Source of the DNA: Micromonospora sp. R77 | GTDB taxonomy: Bacteria > Actinomycetota > Actinomycetes > Mycobacteriales > Micromonosporaceae | Direction: 5' to 3' | Assembly (NCBI RefSeq): GCF_022747945.1 | Contig: NZ_JALDST010000001.1 | Coordinates: forward strand, 1,240,001 to 1,304,000 | DNA length: 64,000 nucleotides | In this document: piece after piece, positions 16,020 to 25,470 of the stretch | Layout of the letters: each line of letters starts with the position of its first letter | Position numbering within the stretch: position 1 is the first letter of the stretch | The notes under the pieces: model-generated | Databases searched by the model: none | What the model saw: only the letters and a program-made list of their open reading frames with translations | Told to the model about the DNA's origin: nothing | Program-made: the position numbers and the translations under genes

Positions 16020-16673
16020 TCAGGGCTGGCCGAGGCCCGCCTCCCGGGCCCGGACGATGGCCTGGCTCCGGTCGGCGACCTGGAGCTTGGTGAGCACGTT
16101 GGACAGGTGGTTGCGGACCGTCTTCGGGCTCAACGTCAACCGGCGGGCGATCACCAGGTTGCTCAACCCCTGCGCGACCAGGTCCAGCACCTCCCGCTCG
16201 CGGTCGGTCAGCTCGGGGAAGGGCGTCGCCCCGAGCCCCCGCGCACCGGACAGGAAGCTCACCGCCCGGCTGGCGATCAGCGGGCCGAGCAGCACCTCAC
16301 CGTTGGCGACCGCGCGCACCGCCCGTTCCACCTCGGCCGGCGCGGCGCCCTTGAGCAGATAGCCGCGCGCGCCGGCCCGCAGCGCCGCGAACACCCAGTC
16401 GTCGTCGTCCAGCATGGTCACCACCAGCACCCCGATCCCCGGGTGCCCGGCGACGATCTCCCGGGTCGCCTCGACGCCGGAGCGTCCGCCCAAGTGCAGA
16501 TCCATGATGATCACGTCCGGCCGGTGCAGGGCGGCCACCCGCAGCGCGCCGTCCGCGTCGGCCGCCTCACCGACCACCACCAGGCCGGGGGTGGAGGCGA
16601 GCAGCGCGGTCATGCCCAGCCGGAACACCGGATGGTCGTCGACCACCGCCACCCGGATCGGCTCGCCGCTCAC
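16020..16673 (-). CDS. NarL/FixJ-family response regulator
   Basis: From the GTG at 16673, which overlaps the kinase stop (GTGA), the 217-residue protein has a receiver domain (VAVVDDHPVFRLGM; phospho-acceptor D in VIIMDLHLGG; K in YLLKGAAP) and a C-terminal LuxR-type helix-turn-helix (LTDREREVLDLVAQGLSNLV). It should be phosphorylated by the adjacent histidine kinase and act as a transcription factor. The kinase reading frame is broken, so signalling may be lost if the break is real. Confidence 0.93.
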   Translation of the reverse strand: MSGEPIRVAVVDDHPVFRLGMTALLASTPGLVVVGEAADADGALRVAALHRPDVIIMDLHLGGRSGVEATREIVAGHPGIGVLVVTMLDDDDWVFAALRAGARGYLLKGAAPAEVERAVRAVANGEVLLGPLIASRAVSFLSGARGLGATPFPELTDREREVLDLVAQGLSNLVIARRLTLSPKTVRNHLSNVLTKLQVADRSQAIVRAREAGLGQP

Positions 16674-18797
16674 GACCCCACCCCCACCGACCCGGCCGGC
16701 GCCGGCACGGTCGACGCCACAGGCACTTCCGGCAGCGGGTCGGGCGGCAGCCGGTCCGCGGGCACCCGGACGACGACCGCCGTGCCGCCGTCCGCACCGG
16801 GCCCGACCAGGCACCCCCCGCCGATCCCCTCGGCCCGTTCCCGCATCGACTGCATCCCCACCCCGGCGGGGGTTCCCGCCGGCACTCCTCGACCGTCGTC
16901 CACCACCCGTACGACGAGACCCTCCGGGCCCCGGTCCACGCTCACCCGGCAGGTCACCGCGCCGGAGTGCCGCTGCGCGTTGCGTACCGCCTCGGAGACG
17001 ATGCCGTAGAGCGCCGTGGCGACCGGTTCGGGCAGCGCCAGCGGTACCGCCGCCACCTCGACGGCCAGCCCGGAGGTGGCGTAGCGGTGGGCCAGCTCGT
17101 GCAGCGCCGGGGCCAGGCCGCGCTCGCCGAGCACCGGCGGGAGCAGGCCCCGCGCCAGGTCCCGGACGTGCTCGACCCGCTGGTCGGTCTCCGCCCGCAG
17201 CCGGTCCAACAGCTGCCCGGCCGCCTCGGGGTCCACGGTCAGCAGGTTACGGGCCGCTTGGAGGCCGAGCGCCACCCCGGCCAGCGCCGGGCCGAGCCCG
17301 TCGTGCAGGTCACGGCGCAGCTTGCGGCGCTCCTCCTCGCGCGCCTGCGCCAGCCCCGCGAGGCGGCGAGCGCCCGACCGGTGACGTCGCCAGGCCGGCC
17401 GCCGAGGAGACCAGCGGCACCAGATCCACCAGCGCCGCCCGGGTACGCCCGTCCAGCCGCTCCCCGGCCCGCGCCCAGGCGACCAGCCGACCCACCTCCC
17501 GCTCCCCCCACCGCAGCGGCAGCACCAGCGGCGCCCCCACCGGCCCGGTCGGGGCGCGGTGGGCGGTGCCCGGCTCCGGGCCGTCCAGCTCGATGTCGCA
17601 GCCGCCGAGCCGGAGCAGGTCGGTGAGGCTCTGCGCCACCCCGGTGAGCACGTCGGCGGGGTCCTCGGCGGCGCTGATCCGGTGCCCGACCCCGCGTACC
17701 ACGCCGAGCGGCTCGACGGCCGCGCCATGGATCAGCCGGTCGACGCCCCGTTGCACCCGGGCCCGCACGGGATGGATACCGATCGCCACCACGGCGGTGA
17801 CCAGCACCCCGGGCACGGCCGGCGTCGACGGCAGCAGCGCGTCCAGCACGCTCACCCCGAGCACGTAAGCGGCGACCAGCAGGAACGTCAGCAGGAACCA
17901 GACCAGCGTACGGCGGACCGCGATCTCGATGCCCCAGAGCCGTTGCCGGAGCACGACGGCCAGCACCGCCGCCGGGAAGAACGCCTGCGAGGCGAGCATC
18001 GCGGTCGGGGCGAGCCAGTCGGGGACGTGCCGGGCCCAGTCGGCGGGGAAGCCGACCGGCGCGAAGCTCAACGCCAGCAGCGCGGTGCCGACCGCCAACC
18101 AGCCCAGCCCGATCCGTTCGGCCGCCGGACCGGTCCGCCAGCGGCGGGCCACCCCGGCGGCGGCCAGCAGCCCGAGCACCGGCACCGCCAGGAACAGCAC
18201 CGGCTCGGTCCGCACCACGAACTCCGCCCAGGCCGCGCTCTCGACGGCCAGCGGCGCCCCGGACGGGCGGGCCGGGGTGCCGGGCCAGGTCAGGTGGTAC
18301 GTCTCGATCACCGCGACCAGCAGCGCACCCGCCCCGACCGCCACCCGGGCGGGGACGGGCAGCCGCCCCTCCCGGACCAGCCAGGGCAGCACCACGATGA
18401 GCGAGAGCATGCCCGGGATCCAGCCCCAGTGCCGGGCCGTGGTGAGCAGGCCGAGGTGCGGCAGGTCGGGGTGCACGGTGAGCAGGTCGGCGTACTGGGC
18501 GCCGAGGGCGGAGAGCCCACCGCCGACGCCGGTGGCGGCGAGCAGCCACGCCACCGGGTGCCCCCGGCGCAGCAGGACCAGCCAGGCGACCGCGCCGTAG
18601 ACCGCGCAGTCGGTGAGGTCGACGAGGAAGTAGAGCTGCGACAGGCCCCACGGCCGGCGGGCCAGGAACCAGCAGGTCACCGTACCGGTGAGCAGCAGCG
18701 CGCAGGCGACGGCGACCAGCCGGGCGGCGACCGGGCGGCGACGGTCGCCGCCGGTCACCGCCCGGCCCGGTGCCACCGTGGTCGGGTCGGCGGGCAT
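16670..18797 (-). pseudogene. Histidine kinase (HisKA_3 type), frameshifted
   Basis: The N-terminal half reads from ATG 18797 with about eight membrane segments and a cytosolic linker down to the residues SSAAGLATS (near 17390). The kinase core is in another frame: REEERRKLRRDLHDGLGPAL (H-box) and an HATPase domain ending at 16670 (GIVSEAVRNAQRHSG, DDGRGVP). Between them a short piece of the third frame (GRALAASRG) fits the expected sequence. Two single missing bases, or one extra base, in a GC-rich stretch around 17360-17395 would explain it. Without the fix the membrane half ends out of frame after 495 residues. It follows the membrane protein at 18822 by 24 bp and overlaps the response regulator. 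It could be a real null allele or a sequence error. Confidence 0.75.
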
Positions 18798-18821
18798 GGC
18801 CTGATCCTGGCAGCCGGCGGG

Positions 18822-19520
18822 TCAGTTGCCGAGACCCCGCCGTTCCAGCGCGAATGTCAGTCCGGCGACACTCGCCCAGAGCGCGGCCGGCGCGAGCGCC
18901 AGGTATTGCAGCGGCACCACCTGGGTGACCCCGATCAGCAGCGCCATCAGCAGGCTGAACCCGGCGAGCCACCGGCTGACCGAACGGCGGCGCAAACCGG
19001 CGACGGCGACGGCCCCGGCGCTGAGCCCGGTGCCGGCCCACACCCACGGAAAGGTGCCGTAGCCGGTCGCCAGCGCCGCCACCGTGTCCGGGTCGGTCTC
19101 CGACAGGTGCAGCAGGTCCCAGTACAGCTCGGTGGAGACCCCGCCGCCGACCAGCAGCAGCGCCGCCGTCAGCAACAGGCCCCCGGCTGCGGCCTCCGGC
19201 AGCAGGGCGCCGGCCGGCTCCCGCGCGGCCAGCCGCCGCCGCAGCCCGGCCGCGAAGACCGCCAGGCAGCCGGCGGCCAGGGTGGACAGCACCTGGAAGA
19301 CCCAGACGTACGCCTCCCGGCCGTCCATCGCCGCGACGTAGCGGGCGTTGTCGGCGATGAGCGAGCGGTCCACACTGGTCAGCTCCGGATTGAGCTGGAA
19401 CAGGGCGATGCCGGTGAGCCCCGCCACTGCTCCGGCGACCGCCCAGGCACGCCTCCGGCGGACGGCCGGGACAGGCGTGGCGGTGGTGGCGTCGAACGTG
19501 GCGCTGGTCGGCACGGACAT
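18822..19520 (-). CDS. Membrane protein, unknown
   Basis: The ATG at 19520 has a strong ribosome-binding site (AGGAGG). The 232-residue protein has about six hydrophobic segments (AWAVAGAVAGLTGIALFQL, AGCLAVFAAGL, GGLLLTAALLLVGGG, and others) and no recognisable catalytic motif. It lies 24 bp upstream of the frameshifted kinase in the same direction, so the three genes probably form one operon in which this protein might be linked to signal sensing. No family assigned. Confidence 0.75.
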   Translation of the reverse strand: MSVPTSATFDATTATPVPAVRRRRAWAVAGAVAGLTGIALFQLNPELTSVDRSLIADNARYVAAMDGREAYVWVFQVLSTLAAGCLAVFAAGLRRRLAAREPAGALLPEAAAGGLLLTAALLLVGGGVSTELYWDLLHLSETDPDTVAALATGYGTFPWVWAGTGLSAGAVAVAGLRRRSVSRWLAGFSLLMALLIGVTQVVPLQYLALAPAALWASVAGLTFALERRGLGN

Positions 19521-19544
19521 GGGTTCCTCCTGGGAAAGAGGGCA

Positions 19545-19585
19545 CGGCGAACCGGCGAGGACCGGAACGGCGAACCGGCGAGGAC
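19545..19585. repeat. Short direct repeat CGGCGAACCGGCGAGGAC, two copies
   Basis: The 18-bp unit occurs at 19545-19562 and 19568-19585 (period 23), followed by degenerate versions. It lies in the 274-bp gap between the membrane-protein gene and the flavoprotein gene, which otherwise holds only GC-rich low-complexity sequence. Confidence 0.7.
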
Positions 19586-19794
19586 GGGCACGGCGGAACG
19601 CCGCGAGGCGAAGCGTCGCCGTCCCGGCGTCCCGGGCGCATGGTGCGGGGCGTCCCGGCCACCCGGGCGGTCGTGCCGGCATCGGCCGGTCGGCCTCCGG
19701 CGCGCGTCCCGACCGGTCGGTGCCGGTGTCCCTGGCGACCGGGACGGTGGGCCCCGCACCGTCGGGGTCACCACGCCGACCGGGAGGACCTCCG

Positions 19795-20964
19795 ATGGAC
19801 GACCAGCACCGCACCGACCTGCTCCACGCCGTACGCGAACTCACGCCGGAGCTGACCGCGCGGGCCGCGGAGATCGAGCGGGCCCGGGACCTGCCGGCCG
19901 ACCTGCTCGACCGGCTCCGCGCGGCCGGCTGCTTCCGGATGTTCGTCCCGCGCAGCCACGGCGGGTACGAGGCGGACCTGCGCACCGGCCTGACCGTGCT
20001 GGAGACCCTCGCCCGGGCCGACGGCGCGACCGGCTGGACGGTGATGATCGGCGCGGAGACCCCGCACCTGCTGGCGATGCTCTCCCGGGAACGCTTCGAC
20101 AAGATCTACGCCGCCGGGCCGGACGTCGTGGTGGCCGGCGGCTTCGCCCCGCAGGGGCGGGCGGAACTGGCCGACGGCGGCTACCAGGTCAGCGGCCGGT
20201 GGGCCTTCGCCAGCGGTTCCCGGCACGCCGACTGGATCTTCGGCAACTGCCTGCTCACCTGGGACGGCCAGCCGTTGCCCGGGTCCGCCGGCCGGCCGCC
20301 GGAGACCCGCTCGATGCTCTTCCCGGCCGACCGGGTGACCGTGCCGGACACCTGGCACGCGCTCGGCCTGCGCGGCACCGGCAGCCACGACGTGCTGATC
20401 GAGCCGACGTTCTGCCCGGCCGAGGAGAGCTTCGACCTGTTCGCCGGCACGCCGTGCGTCCCCGGCCCCGGGTTCGTCGCGCCGCTGGTGCAGTTCGTGC
20501 TGCACCTCGGAGCGGTCGCGGTCGGCATCGCGCAGGGCGCGCTGGACGACCTGACCGCCCTGCTCGGCGACGGGCGCCAGCGCCTGTACGCCCGGCAGCC
20601 GCTGGCCGACTCGCCCGCGTTCCGGATCCAGCTCGGCCGAGCCGACCTCGACGTCCGGGCCGCCCGGGCCCTGGTGCACGCCCTCGCCGACGAGCTCTGG
20701 GCGGCCTGCGCGGACGACCCGGCGGCGGTCGCCCGGCTGCACCCCACCATCTCCGCGTCGCTGCCCCGGGTGACCGAACTGGCCGTCGCCGCCGTCGACA
20801 CCTGCTACCGGGCGGCCGGCGGCGGCGCGGCCCGCGACGACTCGCCCGTCCAGCGCCGGTTCCGGGACATCCACACCTTCGCGCAGCACGCCGCGGCGGC
20901 CGAGGGCTGGCTCGGCAACAACGGGGCCGCGCTGCTGGGGCGCCCGGTGGAACTCGCGTACTGA
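19795..20964 (+). CDS. Acyl-CoA dehydrogenase-fold flavoprotein, paralogue
   Basis: The 389-residue protein from ATG 19795 (GGGAGGA upstream) shares with the protein at 2709 the motifs RMFVPRSHGGYEA, ADGATGWTVMIGAE, GRWAFASGSRHADW, LRGTGSHDV and RRFRDIHTFAQHA. It is of the flavin-dependent group D monooxygenase or dehydrogenase type, with a complete N-terminal, middle and C-terminal domain. It stands alone; no partner reductase is nearby. The substrate is unknown. Confidence 0.8.
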   Translation: MDDQHRTDLLHAVRELTPELTARAAEIERARDLPADLLDRLRAAGCFRMFVPRSHGGYEADLRTGLTVLETLARADGATGWTVMIGAETPHLLAMLSRERFDKIYAAGPDVVVAGGFAPQGRAELADGGYQVSGRWAFASGSRHADWIFGNCLLTWDGQPLPGSAGRPPETRSMLFPADRVTVPDTWHALGLRGTGSHDVLIEPTFCPAEESFDLFAGTPCVPGPGFVAPLVQFVLHLGAVAVGIAQGALDDLTALLGDGRQRLYARQPLADSPAFRIQLGRADLDVRAARALVHALADELWAACADDPAAVARLHPTISASLPRVTELAVAAVDTCYRAAGGGAARDDSPVQRRFRDIHTFAQHAAAAEGWLGNNGAALLGRPVELAY

Positions 20965-21043
20965 CCCCCGCGCCGTTCGGGGCGCGGGGCACCATGGGCC
21001 GGTCGCGGGAACTACGCTGTGCCGCACTGTGGAAGGGGTGCTC

Positions 21044-21835
21044 GTGCGAGATCGGGTGTGGCAGGTCGCGATGCTGCTGCTGGGCGCAGTGCTGCTGGGC
21101 ACGGTCGGCCTGAGCGTCGGCTCCTGGTACGGCGGCCGCGGTGCCGCACCGATGAGCTACGAACAGGCTCAGCGCGCGGCGACGGAACTGCTCCCCGCGG
21201 CCCGGCCCAACGGCTCGGTCGACGTGCACGCCTTCCGGTACGGCGTCTTCCTGGCCGCCGACGACTTCGGCTCCCGTTACACGCAGTTCCACTACGGCGA
21301 CCGTGCCGACTGCACACTCTCGGACCAGCTCCGCCGTAACGCCGAAGCGCGGGGCTGGCCGGGCCGCCGAGGCGAGCCGGGCGACCCGTGCGACGGCCGG
21401 CGGGTCGAGGTGGACGGTCTGCTGGTCACGCTCACCCACCGGCCGACCGGGTCGACGTTGCACGTCACGCCGGCCCCGCCGGACGGATTCCTCACCATCA
21501 CGCTCACCGGCACTCTGCTGGGTGCCGCCGCCGGTGCCGGGCTGTTGTGGCTGGCGGCGCGGCGGCGGCCACCCGTACCCCGGCTGGTGGGCACGCTGGT
21601 GACGGTCGCCCTGCTCCCGGGGGCGGCCCTCACCTGGACGGATCTGGCCACGAACGGGCTCGTCGAGCCGGTGTGGCCGATCTGGCGGTCATTCCTCCTG
21701 CTCGCGCCGCTGTGCCTCGTGCTGCTGCTGACCGGGTTGCTGGTGCTCACCCGGCGACGGCAGCCGACCGACTCCGCCACCGACGAGACGGCTGTGGCCG
21801 CCGCACCCGGGCCGAGCGCCAGGAGCAGCGGCTGA
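21044..21835 (+). CDS. Membrane protein with extracytoplasmic domain, unknown
   Basis: The GTG at 21044 with GGAAGGGG five bases before it is preferred over the GTG at 21029; it gives 263 residues. One N-terminal membrane segment (WQVAMLLLGAVLLGTVGLSV) is followed by about 110 residues with two Cys (DCTLSDQL, GDPCDGRRVEV), then three more hydrophobic segments and a short polar tail. Topology therefore predicts an external domain between helices 1 and 2 stabilised by a disulfide. No family recognised. Confidence 0.7.
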   Translation: MRDRVWQVAMLLLGAVLLGTVGLSVGSWYGGRGAAPMSYEQAQRAATELLPAARPNGSVDVHAFRYGVFLAADDFGSRYTQFHYGDRADCTLSDQLRRNAEARGWPGRRGEPGDPCDGRRVEVDGLLVTLTHRPTGSTLHVTPAPPDGFLTITLTGTLLGAAAGAGLLWLAARRRPPVPRLVGTLVTVALLPGAALTWTDLATNGLVEPVWPIWRSFLLLAPLCLVLLLTGLLVLTRRRQPTDSATDETAVAAAPGPSARSSG

Positions 21836-21898
21836 GGGCCGGAGTCGTCCGGGCCGACACCACAGGACCTACGCGACGCTGCGGCCGATGGGCCCGAG

Positions 21899-22097
21899 TC
21901 AGCGGTTCGCCACGCCGGGACAGGTTTCGACTGCCCCGGTTCCGCTGCACCAGAAGGCGGCCGTCCTCCACCCAGATGATTTCGCCGGAACTAACGAGGA
22001 CCGGTTGGTTCAGGACGAAGTGCTGCCAACGATCGACCAGTGTGAGGCGGTCAGCCCGCTCACGGTGGACCGGTCGACCCGTCCTAGCGGCACCCAT
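21899..22097 (-). pseudogene. Frameshifted copy of a small duplicated gene
   Basis: Read from ATG 22097 this aligns with the 66-residue gene at 36297-36497: RPVHRERADRLTLVDRWQHF, then VLNQPVLVSSGEIIWVEDGR, then LLVQR. After LLVQR the frame shifts; the matching end (PGVANR and TGA at 21899) is in another frame, and the length is 199 bp versus 201 bp. Read straight on, the frame stays open to 21747 with an unrelated tail that overlaps the neighbouring membrane-protein gene. So it is a degenerate paralogue or contains a small sequence error. Function unknown. Confidence 0.55.
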
Positions 22098-22155
22098 GAA
22101 CGACAGCGTACGAGTGGGGAGGGCTTCCCACCCACGGCGTGGTGAGGGTGCCGCG

Positions 22156-25100
22156 TCAAGCCCCGGCCGGCGTGGGTGCGGCCGCTCGCTGGACGACTTC
22201 CTCCGTGGTCAGCGGACTACGAGGATGGTGGGTCAAGCACATCGCGGCCTGCATCTTCACGAATCGGGCACCCTCCACCCCGGTGTAGAACTGTCCCGTA
22301 CGCATCTTGCCGACATCCGGGATGTCGGTACCCTTCGCCCTGGCGACCTCACGGGCTGCCTCGATCTGCACCGGCGCGGTCAGCAGACCGAAGAGCTGGG
22401 TGGCCGCGTTGCCAGGGATCTGGTTGTGCAACGCCTTCGGCGCCTGGGTGGCGAAAACCAGGCCCAGCCCGTATTTGCGGGCCTGGGAGGTCAACGCCAA
22501 GGTGCTCTGGGTGCAGGCGGTGACAGCGCCGGAGGGAGCGAGAGTCTGCGCCTCGTCCATCACGAAGAGCCCACCAAGTGGCCGATCCCCGGCGGGATGA
22601 CGCTTGATCCAGGTGAACAGGGCGAGCTGCAGCTGGTTGACGAAACTCTGCCGCTGGTGGTCCTCGGGCAGCCCCACGAAGCTGATCACGGACACCCGGG
22701 CGCGTCGACCGGGACCCGGGGTAAACAGTTCCCCGGGGTCGACGGGAGTACCGACGCCGCCGAACAACGGATCGTTGATCAGTGCGGCCTTGAGCAGTTG
22801 CGACATGGCCGCCCCCAGCTTGGGTGCGCTGTCGATCTGGCTCACCCCGTCCGGCAGGTCGTTGAGCACCTCGGTGAACTCGCGAAGGTCGTTGGCACCG
22901 GTGCGCGCGTAGCTGATCAACGCCTCCCGCAGCACGGCCCGCCCCAGTCGCGCCTTGTCCGTGCCACCGTCCACCCGCGCGTGCGGGGCGAGCGTGGCGA
23001 CGGCAGCGTTCACCGCGGCGGTGAACCCGTCCGGATCGTCGAGCACCTCGGCGAACCTGGGTAGCGGCTGGAAGGTGAGTGGTCGGCCGCTCTGCCGCCC
23101 CGGCGTCCAGATGACGACGTCGGTGCCGGAGAGGTACGCCTCGGCCAGGCGGCTGTCGTCCGGCCCCCATCCCTGCGGCGCCGCCGGCCACGCCTCGCCC
23201 AGCCGGGCCAGGTCGTTGTTCGGGTCGAGCACGATAGCCGAGACTCCGCGCAGCGCGCACTCCTCGACCAGGCGACGGATCAGGACGGTCTTGCCCGAGC
23301 CGGACCCGGCGAAGATGACCGTGTGCCGGCGCAGTACCTCGAGATCGATCCGCAGGGGGTCCGGCCGTCCGGCAACGGTTCCGAGCGGCATCGACGAAGG
23401 ATCGATCCCCGCGACCGGCTGCGCGCTCACGACGGGCACCGCCGGTCCGGCCCCCGGCGAAATAGCGGGGGGGCGCGGATCGGTGGTACCGGGCCTCGGC
23501 GGAATCGGGGCACCCTCGGTCACCGTCGCCAACGACGCCTGGGGCGGGACGGCCGACCTCGGCTCCGGCCGCGGCGGGCCACCCGGTCGCCGTGTCGGCT
23601 CGGCCGCGTCGGACCGCCCGCCCAGCGCCTCCCTGAGGAAGGTGATCTCCGAAGCTGGTCGCCGGTCGGCGAACCACGGGCGCAGGGTCTCGAGCCCGTA
23701 GTGGTGGACGAGCTGTTCGAGGGCGGCCAGTCGACGGATGTCGGCGGCGGAGAAGGGCAGCGTCCGGCCGCCAGCCCGCTCGAACGCCTCCAGCACTTCA
23801 CGGGTACGAGCGCCGGCAGACCATGGCGTGCTGCGCAACAGGAACAGCCGACGCTTGGCGACTCCCTCGGTGAGCCCGGCGGTGGTGACGGCGTTGCGGA
23901 TCCGGTTGAGCGCGGCGATGTGATGAGGCGCGGAAACCGCCCGGAACGACCAGTGCTCTTCGTCCTCGCTCTCCTCGTCGAGGCTGTGTCGCAGTCGCGC
24001 GTGCAGGGCCGGCTTTCCGCCGACGGGGAGGGGGTCGAGGCTGAAGGCGTCGATGGCGCTTCCCTGCTCTGCTATCCAGGCGGTCAGCCCGGCTCGCAGC
24101 AGTGAAGGAACCGTCCCGTCCTCGGCCTGGGGAAGGACGGCGAGCTCGGGATCCGCACGGTCGACAAGTTCGGCATATCTGGCGTCGATCTTGTTCAGCT
24201 GGTCCTGCGAGCTGCTGGCTGCCGCCGTGCCGACCGTTGAGGTCGACTCGGCCACAAAGGCCGAGGGGTCGGCGGTGGCGTGCAGCAGGTGCCGGAGTTC
24301 GCGTACCTCGTCGGCCGCGAGGCACGCTCGGACGTGCGTGTCGATCCGGCGGAGCAGTTCGCGAGGGGTGAAGCCGACCACCTCGTCGAACGCCGACGGG
24401 TGAACGGGCCAGGTCGGGTAAGGCGGCTGGAACCCGAGTTCGTCGAAGATCACGGCGAACCGCTTCTCGACCAGCTCCCGTCCCACCGCGGTGGCGGGGA
24501 TCTCCTTGAGCGGGGCCGCTTCACGGAACCGGTCCTGGACCGTGTCGGTGGCCTGTTCCTTGACGTTCTGCCAGGTCTGCGGGAGGCAGGACACGACGGA
24601 CAACGACCGCCTGGTGGTCTCCCGCAACGCCATCAGCCCACTGGCCACCTGCTCCAGCAGCAGTGACGTCTGCCAGTCGGTCTCGCCCCGGACATCCTGG
24701 TTGGTCGCCTTCACGGACTGGGCCACCATCAGGTCGATCTGATCGACCGCGATCACCGTCGGGCCGACCATCGCCAGCAGTCGGGACGCATCACGGACCA
24801 CCTCCTGCGGGGCCCGCCGGCTGCGCCGCAGGCCCCACCCGGCCCGGGTTCCCGGCTCCTCTTCGTCACTGGAGCAGAGGAAGTCGTAGCCGACGTCCTG
24901 CATCGCGGGATCCTCGGCGGCGTAGAGCACGAGCGCTCGGGCCGTGTCCTGGCACTCGGTTCCGATCTGGCGATTCGCCTTGCGGACCAGGTCGATGAAG
25001 GCGTCGAGTGCGGGGCGGGTGAGCTCACTATCCCCGGTGACCGCCCGGCGGACCGACCGTGGGGCACCGACCAGGTCCGCCAGCAGGCGCAGGAACGTCC

Positions 25101-25470
25101 GCAGTTGCGTCGTCCCGTCCGGCATGGGCCGGGCGAAGTCCGCCAACATCGACATGGCGGTGCTGTGCCAGAACGCCCGCGCCTCCAGCAGCGCGACCAG
25201 GAAGAAGAACCCACCGCGCCGGTGCACCTCCTGGCGCACCGTGCCGAGGAGGTGGGTCTTGCCGGTGCCCCGCTGGCCGAGTACGGCGACGCCCACCGGA
25301 CTGGAGTCGGCGCTGCCGTCCGCCTCCAGGAAGCTGTCCAGCACCGTCCTGACGACATCGTGGTGCAGGCCTTCGACATGGAACGGGGCCGGCTTCCAGA
25401 CGTCGTCCGGAGTGGGGGCCCAGTTGAACCTCAGCGCGGCCAGGGCACGCCGCTCCTCGTCACCGATCAT
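22156..25470 (-). CDS. Two-ATPase protein: AAA/STAND-like plus HerA/FtsK-like
   Basis: This 1104-residue protein has two P-loop modules. The first has Walker A GQRGTGKT at 65-72 and a Walker B-like TVIAVDQIDL at about 238-247, and resembles AAA/STAND-type ATPases. After a Pro-rich linker (about 620-700) the second has Walker A GSGSGKT at about 722, IVLDPNND, Walker B LFVMDEAQTL at about 968-977 and VFATQAPKAL (sensor or arginine-finger region), the pattern of HerA/VirB4/FtsK-type DNA motors (DUF87-like). It overlaps the upstream winged-helix gene by 4 bp (ATGA), so the two are co-translated. A DNA-translocating motor coupled to a regulatory ATPase is likely; a defence role is inferred from the divergent trypsin-STAND-WD40 locus. 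Not a family I can name. Confidence 0.85.
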   Translation of the reverse strand: MIGDEERRALAALRFNWAPTPDDVWKPAPFHVEGLHHDVVRTVLDSFLEADGSADSSPVGVAVLGQRGTGKTHLLGTVRQEVHRRGGFFFLVALLEARAFWHSTAMSMLADFARPMPDGTTQLRTFLRLLADLVGAPRSVRRAVTGDSELTRPALDAFIDLVRKANRQIGTECQDTARALVLYAAEDPAMQDVGYDFLCSSDEEEPGTRAGWGLRRSRRAPQEVVRDASRLLAMVGPTVIAVDQIDLMVAQSVKATNQDVRGETDWQTSLLLEQVASGLMALRETTRRSLSVVSCLPQTWQNVKEQATDTVQDRFREAAPLKEIPATAVGRELVEKRFAVIFDELGFQPPYPTWPVHPSAFDEVVGFTPRELLRRIDTHVRACLAADEVRELRHLLHATADPSAFVAESTSTVGTAAASSSQDQLNKIDARYAELVDRADPELAVLPQAEDGTVPSLLRAGLTAWIAEQGSAIDAFSLDPLPVGGKPALHARLRHSLDEESEDEEHWSFRAVSAPHHIAALNRIRNAVTTAGLTEGVAKRRLFLLRSTPWSAGARTREVLEAFERAGGRTLPFSAADIRRLAALEQLVHHYGLETLRPWFADRRPASEITFLREALGGRSDAAEPTRRPGGPPRPEPRSAVPPQASLATVTEGAPIPPRPGTTDPRPPAISPGAGPAVPVVSAQPVAGIDPSSMPLGTVAGRPDPLRIDLEVLRRHTVIFAGSGSGKTVLIRRLVEECALRGVSAIVLDPNNDLARLGEAWPAAPQGWGPDDSRLAEAYLSGTDVVIWTPGRQSGRPLTFQPLPRFAEVLDDPDGFTAAVNAAVATLAPHARVDGGTDKARLGRAVLREALISYARTGANDLREFTEVLNDLPDGVSQIDSAPKLGAAMSQLLKAALINDPLFGGVGTPVDPGELFTPGPGRRARVSVISFVGLPEDHQRQSFVNQLQLALFTWIKRHPAGDRPLGGLFVMDEAQTLAPSGAVTACTQSTLALTSQARKYGLGLVFATQAPKALHNQIPGNAATQLFGLLTAPVQIEAAREVARAKGTDIPDVGKMRTGQFYTGVEGARFVKMQAAMCLTHHPRSPLTTEEVVQRAAAPTPAGA

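Noticed and set aside
17239..21113. Very long frames on both strands over the kinase and flavoprotein genes
   Set aside because: They are rich in Arg/Pro/Gly/Ala without any domain, typical of shadow frames in high-GC DNA.
22100..22155. Hairpin GTGGG/CCCAC near 22116 as a definite terminator of the two-ATPase gene
   Set aside because: The stem is only five bases, with no T run, and it also overlaps the upstream region of the mini-gene copy; too weak to annotate.
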